Of a stretch of 64,000 nt of DNA, positions 1-8,800 are shown one piece after another (the stretch's first letter is position 1; each line of letters begins with the position of its first letter). The position numbers and the translations under genes are program-made. The stretch comes from Carettochelys insculpta. Taxonomy: Eukaryota; Chordata; Testudines; Carettochelyidae. The stretch lies in the NCBI RefSeq assembly GCF_033958435.1, contig NC_134138.1, positions 206,407,298 through 206,471,297 on the forward strand. Reading direction: 5' to 3'. The notes under the pieces were generated by a model, which saw only the letters and a program-made list of their open reading frames with translations, did not search any database and was not told where the DNA came from.

Positions 1-189
1 GAACCCTGGCAGGCCCCCCACTGCCCCTCCCCATCCTCCACAGCACTCCCTGCCCCTAGGCACACACCACAGAGCACCCGCCCCACCTTTCTTAAAAATA
101 AAAACAGACATTTGTTTGTAAAACCATATCTATATTGAACTCTCCTTATTAATATCTTAACTAACTATTTACAGGCCGAATAAATATTA

Positions 190-212
190 CATATATATAT
201 ATATATATATAT
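190..212. repeat. (AT)n microsatellite
   Basis: A short AT dinucleotide run inside the transposon, downstream of the end of the Myb-like gene on the - strand. Confidence 0.9.
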
Positions 213-321
213 TATAAGTCCGATAAGATGAAAGAAAAAAAGGGGGAAGACAAGGAAGGGGAGAACTATGTACATGGTGGGGCAGGTATCAGCATCATAA
301 CAACAACATAACAACAGGGGT

Positions 322-959
322 CTAATAGAAACTATTTACAGACGAACGTAAAACTGAGGGGAATATATACAAAGGGGGAGGGGGGGGCCACGTCCTGGGC
401 CCCACACCCCCTAATGTCCAGTGCTGGGGGTGGGTGGCCGCGATCCCACGCCTTGGCCTCAGCCCTGGCCGGGCCTGGCTGGGGGCTGGGCAGACCAGGA
501 GATAAGGCTGGTGGGTGTCAGCTGGCCCCAGGTCCCCCTTGGCGGAAGGGCCCTCGGTGGCGGGTGGCGGTGCGACGGCAGGTGGCACAGTGGGTGGAGC
601 AGGCAGGGCGGGCAGAGTGGTGGCCGGCGCGACATGGGGGGCCAAGTAGTCCGCGATACGTTCAAACGTACACATGAAGGTCCCCCATGCCTCCTGGCGC
701 CAGGCCAGCGCCCACTCCTGCAGCTGAAGGCGCTGCTCCTCCACCTGCAGATGCTGCTCGGCGACCTCCAGCTGCCGATGGTGGATCTCCAGCAGCTGGG
801 GGTCCGTCGCCGTCCGGTGGTGGTGCTGGGTCAACCGTCGTCCCCGCCGTGGGTCTGGTTGGTCCTCCGCCGAGGGGCTGGCCTGGAGTGATGGCCCCAG
901 TGGGCTGTCCGGGACCACTGACACCTCGCCGGCGCTCTCCGGTCCTTCCGATGGTGCAG
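322..959 (-). CDS. probable second exon of the transposon Myb/SANT-like gene (coiled-coil C-terminal part)
   Basis: A plausible splice acceptor lies on the - strand at 961-960 (pyrimidine-rich tract then CAG), and the frame is open from 959 to the stop at 322. The product has a basic RRGRRLTQHHH patch and then a Glu/Gln/Leu-rich helix (LEIHHRQLEVAEQHLQVEEQ and onward) that should form a coiled coil, followed by a Trp-containing segment and a Pro/Ala-rich tail. This is the usual C-terminal layout of these Myb-like transposon proteins, where the coiled coil may mediate dimerisation. Joining to the 1307-2059 block is inferred; the donor site was not identified with certainty. Confidence 0.5.
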
Positions 960-1074
960 CTGCGGAACACAGGAAGGGGGGGAAGAAGAGTGGAGACAGC
1001 TGTTAGTGTGGGCCCCAAGCTTTGGCCCTTGTCCCCCCACCCCTCTGCTGCAGGTTCCCTATCCCTGGGAGGAG

Positions 1075-1075
<1 letters not shown>

Positions 1076-1119
<44 letters not shown>
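1076..1119. repeat. (CTG)n/(CAG)n microsatellite
   Basis: About fourteen uninterrupted CTG units on the + strand. It lies between the two coding blocks of the Myb-like gene, so it is probably intronic within the transposon rather than a coding polyglutamine tract. Confidence 0.95.
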
Positions 1120-1120
<1 letters not shown>

Positions 1121-1306
1121 GTGTCCCACCCCCTCCCTCCGGGGGACCCTAGGTTCCTCTCCCCCCAACCCCGGGGATGGGGCATGGCAGTGTCGTGCTG
1201 GGTGGCAGGGGTTGATGCACTCTTCTGAGGGACATGCCACTGCTGTCCTTGGGGCCGTGGTCATCTGGGCATGTGGAGGGCCCTGGTCATATGTTACCCC
1301 CGCCCC

Positions 1307-2059
1307 TCAACCCTGGGGGTGCGCACCGGGGGGGGGGTACATAGCTGATGGTCCGCTCCCACGGATGGGGGACACCCGGTGGGCGGATGCCCGGCTGGAG
1401 CTCCTCGAGGGCAACATAATCCGCAGCTCCCCATCACTGGAGGAGGATGCCCCCTTCTCCTCCTCCTCTGGTGCCCCAGGGGTGGGCTCCTGGGGGGGCT
1501 CCAGGGGTGCGGGGCTTACCTCCAGGGCGGAGTCCGCCTCTGGGGCCTGCTGGGGCTCGTCGGCCGATGTATCAAGCGTGGCCACAGGGGAGGAGGTGTG
1601 CTGGGGGCCCAGGATGTCCCTGAGCTCCCTGTAAAAGGCGCAAGTGACGGGGGCGGCCCCAGATCGGCCGGCCGTATCCCGGGCCCGGATGTAACCCTGC
1701 CGCAGCTCCTTCACTTTACTGCGGACGTGATCCGGAGTGCGGGCAGGGTGACCCTGGGTGGCCAGGCCCTCGGCCAGCCGAGCGAACGCATCTGCGTTCC
1801 GCCTCTTGCTCCCCATTACCTGGAGCACCACCTCCTCACTCCAGAGCCCCAGCAGGTCCCAAAGCTCAGCCTCCATCCAGGAGGGGCCCCGCTGCCGCTT
1901 CCCAGCCTGGCTGCTGCCCTGGGAGCCCTGGCTTCCTTTGCGGGGGTGTGCCCTGGGGGCGCTTTGGGGGCTGGGGGGGCGGCCATCGCAGCGATGGGCG
2001 GCTGGTCTGGCTGCAGAGGAGCGTGCAGGCTGGCCGCGTGTCTGGGCTGCCGCCTGCAC
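1307..2059 (-). CDS. Myb/SANT-like DNA-binding protein, N-terminal coding block, transposon-derived
   Basis: A 250-codon open frame. A low-complexity Ala/Pro/Arg N-terminus is followed near residues 57-150 by a trihelix-type Myb/SANT-like domain: a basic RQRGPSWMEAELWDLLGLW segment, then a helix with SKRRNADAFARLAEGL and a third with HVRSKVKELRQGYIRARD. An acidic Ser/Pro/Glu-rich tail follows. This layout is typical of Harbinger-associated Myb-like proteins that are frequent in turtle gene sets. The domain probably binds transposon ends. The frame stops at 1307, and a second coding block in the same direction (322-959) may be its next exon. No host function is implied. The 5' start codon was taken from the first Met; an upstream start was not excluded. 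Confidence 0.6.
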   Translation of the reverse strand: MQAAAQTRGQPARSSAARPAAHRCDGRPPSPQSAPRAHPRKGSQGSQGSSQAGKRQRGPSWMEAELWDLLGLWSEEVVLQVMGSKRRNADAFARLAEGLATQGHPARTPDHVRSKVKELRQGYIRARDTAGRSGAAPVTCAFYRELRDILGPQHTSSPVATLDTSADEPQQAPEADSALEVSPAPLEPPQEPTPGAPEEEEKGASSSSDGELRIMLPSRSSSRASAHRVSPIRGSGPSAMYPPPGAHPQG

Positions 2060-2233
2060 ACTCTCTCAGCTTCCTGCACAGGAAGGCAGGGGGCGGGAAG
2101 CTTTAAGGGGCCGCTGCACGCGGCAACCATCGAGCTCAGGGGCTGGGCACAGTGTCTCTCAACCCCTCAGCTGATGGCCGCTATGGTGGACCCCGCTATT
2201 TCTATGTTGCGGGACGCGCAACGACTACACATT

Positions 2234-2264
2234 CCCTACTTCGACGTTGAACGTCGAAGTAGGG
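2234..2264. repeat. near-perfect 31-nt palindrome in the transposon end
   Basis: CCCTACTTCGACGTT is followed by one G and then its exact reverse complement. A degenerate form sits at the equivalent place (about 52100-52130) in the related element at 51942-52623, so it is a family feature. Confidence 0.9.
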
Positions 2265-2600
2265 CGCTATTCCCATCTCCTGATGGGGGTAGCGACTTCC
2301 ATGTCTCGCCGCCTTACATCGATGTCAACTTCGAAATGGCGCCCGCCACGTGTAGCCGTGGCGGACGCTATTTCGAAGTTGGTGCCTTTACTTTGAAGTA
2401 GCCGGCACGTGTAGACGCGGCCTTTGTTTCAGAATACAGTATTTTCTTCTTCATAATCAAAATTGAAAAGAGAAAATACATTTTTGTTAACAAGATGATA
2501 CATTGGGGCCATTAATCTTTATAGTGTAACAAGTTTTTGACTGACTGGACTCTGGTTAAATTGTGTTGCTCACTCTTTTTTCTTTTTTTTTTTTTCAAAG

Positions 2601-2832
2601 CCCTTTAGCAAGGCTGCTTTTTCCTGCAGTGGATGACAATTTGCTGAAGTTCCTCTACGATGATAACCAGCGTGTAGAACCCGAGTGGTATATTCCCATC
2701 ATTCCCATGGTTTTGGTAAATGGTGCTGAAGGAATTGGTACAGGATGGGCTTGTAAACTTCCTAACTATGATACCAGAGAGATTGTGAACAATGTGAGAC
2801 GAATGCTGGATGGCTTGGATCCCCATCCCATG
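2601..2832 (+). CDS. TOP2B: TOP2B exon 1 of window (DNA-gate/tower region)
   Basis: A pyrimidine tract and CAAAG acceptor precede it; the donor is GTAATG at 2833. The exon starts with the last base of a Ser codon and encodes [20 protein letters not shown] through [10 protein letters not shown]. This stretch follows the catalytic tyrosine in all type II topoisomerases and includes the conserved [10 protein letters not shown] and EGIGTGW motifs. The exon ends in phase 0. Confidence 0.97.
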
Positions 2833-5800
2833 GTAATGTAACTCACAGTATATGCTGGTATTTTTGTGTTTCCTTTACAAACCTAAGATTTGCACTTATA
2901 AAGAGCATCTTATATTACTATAGAAACACATCACAACCAAATGATTACCATCTCTGGAGTTTGTCAAATACTTTGTCTTATTTCCATTGAAACTAGTATA
3001 GATTGAGACCCTTAACTCCTGCATTTTTCTCGTCCGGTAACATCTGTAGTTCTTCTTCGAGTGGTCCCCGTGGGTGCTCCATAATAGGTGTCGGGCTCGC
3101 CCGGCGCCGCAGATCGGAATTCTTCTAGCAGTTTCTATTGGATCGCGCATGTGCCAACGTGCATCGCTCCCTTGCGTGCCCCCCGGCCATGTGCGCGATC
3201 CGGTCCCCGCCAGTTCCTTCTCAGCTGCCGTCGGCTGCAGACGGAATCCGCTCCGGCTAAAGCCAGAGACAGATAAGAGAGCTGTTTTTTACGTGTAGTT
3301 CGTTTGTTTGTCACTATTATACAAAAAAAGAAAGAGAGAGAAGAGCATATTAGATAGCAGAGAGAAGAGGAACGAAGGAGGGGCGGACAAGAAGGCTGTT
3401 TAGCCGTCCGCTGCCCTGAAGGCCGTGAATGTTATTTTGGGTTAGAAAGCACTGATTAGTGGCTAAGTACCCTATTAACAGTAAAGACTTACTGCGATGG
3501 CTTCCTCGGGGTTTAAGAAGTGTGAGTCATGCTGCGAGGCTATGCCGGCCTCAGATGGGCATAGTGAATGCATTTGCTGCCTGGGAGAGTCTCATGTTAC
3601 CCAGAAGTGTTCCCACTGCACTAAGCTTACAGACGGGGTCAGGAAGGACAGAGAAATGAGGCTCAAAATGATCTTGTTTGATAAGGCTCTCCAGCCAGAA
3701 CCGCCAGAGAAGCCTCACACAGAAGTGCCCTCTGGGTCGCAGAAAAGGAAAGCAGCCTCTTTGACCCCCTCTGTGCAGAAGAGGAGGAAACTCTCCCCAG
3801 CTTGATCCTTGCCGGCGGTCCCAGCGAGCAGGACGAGCGGAACGCAGAGTCCCCAGCTGCGAGCTGATGAAAGCGGCAGCGCAGCAGCGCACGTGGCAGA
3901 GGCCGAGCCTCCGATTGTACAACAGGCGGCACGGAAGGCGCGGCAAGTGCCGCAATCAGCGGCGCCGCCACACGCAGTACCGGCTCCCGCGGCGCCGATG
4001 GCGCAGGGGCACCCAGCACAGAGCCTACCGGCACCGGAGGAAGCTACCCGTGCGGCACCGCTGTTGACGGTGCCGAGCGCGGCGCCGACAATGGGGCCGA
4101 GATCCCCGGCACTGGAGGGGGCAGCGCCCACCCTGCAGGGGAGGGACAAGGCCAAAGCTAAAACCCAGCACCTTAGTCGATCTCCAGGCAGGGCTGCGCT
4201 GCCCTTATCACCCAGCCCCCGCCCCCAAGATACACGCGCCACACCGCCGGGCTGCAACTTCCCCGGCTTATTTCAGGCCTCCCTCTCCGTTCCTGCAACC
4301 AATTTCGCCGTGGCTCGGGCCACCTTCACCATTTTTGGGCATGGATCCCCTTGAGTACTATCACAAACCAGTTTCACCACTGTCAATGTCATTGCGGAGA
4401 TCCCGCTCTCTGAGACATCATGGGTACACTCCCCAGTCGTGGTCCAGGTCTCCATCACCGGGCCCTTGCCCATGTTGCTGTGGTCGTCCTCATCATGTTG
4501 AACACAGACACCGCAGGTCTAGATCCAGGGGCAGGTCCTCTCCTACTACTTGTCAATACTCCCGTGTACACTCTCACTCTGGGACGGGAGCGCAGTTGTC
4601 CTGGGGGGAATTAGGTCCAGAATCCCGAGACTTCCCTTCACAGTCCACCAGGGAGCAAGTATACCACTGAACTCGGGAGCCAGAGGATTTGGGGGAGGTT
4701 TACCCCTGCAGTTCCTCCTCATCCTCCCCAGATGAGGCCATGGCCCCCGGGCATGTCTCCCCTCCGGATGACCTTAAACAATTCCAGGAGCTGTTCAAAA
4801 GAGTAGCATTCACGCAGGACATTGAAATAGCAGAGGTGCAGGAGAAGCACCATAAACTCCTGAAAAATTTGAGACCCCCAGCTTCATCTAAAATCGCTAT
4901 CCCACTGGACGAAGCCATTATGGAGTCAGCCACTAACATATGGCAGACTCCGGCCTCTATTCCGCCTACGAACAAGAGAGCGGATAAGAAGTACTTCGTC
5001 CCAGCCAAGGGCATGGAGTTCCTCTTTAGTCACCCACAACCCAATTCTTTGGTGGTCGAATCGTCCCAGCAGAGGTCGAAGACATCTCAGTACAAATCAG
5101 GGGGGTCGAATAAAGATGCTAAGAAACTAGAGCGGTTCGGCAGGAAGGTCTACTCCTCCTGTACCCTGTTATTGAGAACGGCAAATTACGCGGCACATCT
5201 ATCAAACCATAACTTTGACAATTACTCTAGACTCACTCCTCTCATGGATTCACTCCCGGAGGACAAGAAGCCAGTGTTAAAGGCAATTGTCCAAGAAGGC
5301 TACGCAGCGTCGCCAACGGGAGTCCAGATTGCCCTGGACGTGGCAGACACAGCGGCACGTTCAACAGCAGCAGCAGTGGTAATGCGTAGGGAATCCTGGC
5401 TCCAGACGTCCAGTATCCCCAGAGACCTACAGGCGAAGATCATGGATCTTCCTTTTGATAAGCAAAAGGTGTTTGTGGACTCAACCGACTCGGTCCTCCA
5501 CTCCAGCAAAGACTCGAGGGCCACACTTAAGACCTTGGGTATTTCTACTCCCCCATACAAGAAAAAGAAGTTCTATCCTCAGCAAAGACGCTATGCTTAC
5601 CAACCACAGCGCGCTCAATATCAGCGAGGCTGTGACCAAGGGCGCCATCAACAGCAGCAGCAGTGCAGGGCCCCCAGATGATGTTCTCAACAAAGCCGTA
5701 CACCCTCGGGACAAGCCCAGAGACAGCAAGTTTGACAGTTATGTCGAGGGCTGCACTATCAACACCATCGCTCAATGCCATTCTCATCTCATGTTCCATC

Positions 5801-8800
5801 ATCGCCTCAAACCATTCTACTCCCAATGGCAAAAGATCACCACAGACAAATGGGTGCTAGAAATTATAGCCACGGGTTACACGATCCCCTTCCAGTCACT
5901 TCCACCGATGAAACCTCCCACCCGGCCTCATCTCAGGGACGCTGCCCACGAGGCGAGGCTGAAGCAGGAGGTAGATCACCTCATGTTCATAGGGGCGGTG
6001 GAAAGAGTGCCGGAACAATTCCAAGGGAAAGGTTTTTACTCACGCTACTTCCTAACAGAGAAGAAAACAGGAGGCTGGAGGCCGATTTTGGATCTACGGG
6101 GCCTCGACTGTTACTTGCACAAGCAACGCTTTTGGATGATCACAGTTGCCTCCATACTTACGGCACTGGACAATGGAGACTGGTTTGCAGCCCTCGACTT
6201 ACAAGACGCTTACTTTCATATAACAATCCACCCGGCACACAGACGCTTCCTCCGCTTCACGGTCAGCAGGGAACATTTCCAGTACAGGGTTCTTCCGTTC
6301 GGCCTATCCTCAGCACCCAGAGTCTTTACCAAAACCCTGGCAGTGGTATCAGCCTACCTGCACAGACAGGGGGTGTTTATTTTTCCATATCTGGACGACT
6401 GCCTACTGAAAGGGGCCTCAAAGGCAGAGGTCCTACGCATGATACGCGTCACCACAAACATGTTTATTTCGCTGGGCCTAGTTATCAACCTCGCAAGGTC
6501 AAAGACCGAACCCACGCAAGATATAGAGTTCATAGGGGCACGCATAAACTCTATCGCAGCAAGAGTACACCTGCCCAACGCCCGCTTCCGCGCCATCAAC
6601 TCCCTGGTGCAAGTCATGACGTACAGCCCCGTGGTGCCAGTCCTAACGTGCCTGCAACTGTTGGGGCACATGGCGGCCGCCACGTTTGTGGTACAGAATG
6701 CCAGGTTACGCATGCGAAGCCTGCAGCATTGGCTGGCGAGTGTTTACAAACCGGCATCCCATACTGTCCACAGGGTAGTGTCGCCCACGACGGAAGTGCG
6801 CAGATCCCTAGCGTGGTGGGGAAATGCCAAGAATCTGCTAGTGGGGTTGCCCTTCCACCAACCACAAACTTCTATTTTTCTTACTACCGATGCCTCCCAC
6901 ATAGGATGGGGAGCACACATTGGCAGCAAGATGACGCAAGGGCTATGGTCCCCTGCAGAACAGACACTGCGCATAAACATACTGGAGCTCAGAGCGGTGT
7001 TCAATGCGTGCAGACATTTTCGGAAATACCTACACAGCAAAGTAGTCGGGAGCAATACCGACAATATCTCCACTATGTTCTACATCAATCGACAAGGAGG
7101 GGCACGATCCTGTGCATTATGCATGGAAGCAGTCCGATTGTGGAACTGGTGCATCACCAACAACATAACGTTGAAAGCCTCGTACTTGCTGGGTGCCCAC
7201 AACGTGAAGACAGATCAGCTGAGCAGGTGCTTCGCACTCACTCACGAATGGCAGATCCGCTCCGACCTGCTACGGTGCATATTTCGTGCATGGGGGTTTC
7301 CCCAAGTCGATTTGTTTGCCACCCAGTACAACAAGAAGTGTCCCCAGTACTGCTCCAGAGCAGGAATAGGGCAGGGGTCCCTGGGGGACGCATTCATGAT
7401 TTCATGGAAGGGCCCTCTACTCTACGCGTTTTCCCCCCACAACGCTTATCCACAAGGTTCTGCAGAAAGCCAGAAGGCAGAGAGCTCGCATGATACTCAT
7501 AGTTCCAACTTGGGACCGACAAGAATGGTTTCCGTTGCTTCTGTGCATGTCGGATCATCCACCACTCCCCCTACCGGTGGCACTGGACTTACTCACGCAG
7601 GCTCAGGGGTCCATAGTGCACCCGCACCCTCAGGGACTACACCTACAAGCATGGTTAATCCATGGCTCAGCACCTTAGAGAGCACGTGTACGGAGGGAGT
7701 ACGACAAGTCTTGGAGTGTAGCCGAAGGGCCTCCACCAGGAGGAGTTACAAACAGAAATGGACACGCTTTACAGCCTGGTGTTACACCAGTTAGCTCCCC
7801 TCGACGTTCCCATAACTGTAATACTAGAATACCTATTGAACCTCAAACGAGACGGGCTTTCTCTATCCTCGATGAAGGTCCACCTTGCTGCTATATCAGC
7901 TTTTCGGCATATACAGGAAGGGCCCACCATATTCGCCCACCCTATCGTCACAAGGTTCTTGAAGGGGCTGGTAAACCTGTACCCCCCTCGAAAACCGCTA
8001 CCGCCGTCGTGGAGTTTAGACTTGGTGCTCAGCATGCTATCAGGACCACCCTTCGAACCCTTAGCCACGGTACCCCTCCGACTCCTTACTATGAAAACAA
8101 CCTTCCTTCTTGCGATTACATCAGCCAGCAGGGTGAGCGAGCTTGCAGCAGTGATGGCAACACTGCCCTGCACAGTATTCTCAAAGGAGACGGTAACCTT
8201 ACGGTTACACCCAGCCTTCGTTCCAAAAGTTTCCTCGGAGTTCCATCTTAATGAACCAATAGTTTTACTCTCGTTTTACCCAAAGCCTCGCAGCTCCAGC
8301 AAGGAGGCGCGCCTACATCTCCTAGATGTGAGAAGGGCGTTGGCCTTTTACATAGACAGAACTAAGTCCTTCCGCAAAACAGACAGGCTTCTGGTGTGTC
8401 TCGCTCCCAGGTCAAAAGGGGAAGGCCTCTCTTCCCAGAGAATTTCGAAGCACATTGTATCCTGTATAAAAATGTGCTACGAGCTTCGAGAGACCCCTTA
8501 GCTGGCTCTGCCTAGGGCTCACTCCACCACGGCGGTGGCGGCATCAACAGCCTTCTTCAAGGGAATTGCATTAAAAGACATCTGTAGAATGGCGACCTGG
8601 TCATCCTACGACACCTTCGCCAAGCATTACGCCCTGCATCGGGTATTCGAGGAGGATACCCGTCTGTCGACAGCAGTCCTCTCGGGGGCAAGCTGCACAT
8701 AAATCGATTACTCACCTCCTTACTTGGGTTACTGCTGGGTAGTCACCTGTTGTGGAGCACCCACGGGGACCACTCGAAGAAGAAGGAGAAGTTACTCACC

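Larger units (their letters stand above)
1..2422 (-). mobile_element. Harbinger-like DNA transposon carrying a Myb/SANT-like gene; left end outside the window
   Basis: The right edge (2401-2422) reads, on the - strand, GGCCGCGTCTACACGTGC, which matches the terminal inverted repeat type of many short MITEs in this window. The terminal 200 bp are rich in TTCGAA and ACGTCGAAGT motifs and closely match the left 200 bp of the element at 51942-52623. Two coding blocks on the - strand (1307-2059 and 322-959) look like two exons of a Myb/SANT-like protein. PIF/Harbinger elements classically carry a DDE nuclease gene plus a Myb-like gene. No nuclease gene is visible, so it would have to lie left of position 1 or be absent. 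The element sits in a TOP2B intron, antisense to the gene. Confidence 0.65.

Noticed and set aside
687..1634. Open frames with polyalanine, polycysteine or polyglutamine across the CTG repeat
   Set aside because: The triplet repeat is open in every frame; no conserved sequence surrounds it in these frames.
1379..2401. Long + strand open frame of 340 codons
   Set aside because: It is antisense to the Myb/SANT-like block and transposon end, and is explained by high GC content.
5775..7493. A 572-codon open frame overlapping the DIRS reverse transcriptase
   Set aside because: It is an alternate-frame shadow: the RT, YLDD and RNase H motifs are all in the other frame, and this one has no recognisable domain.
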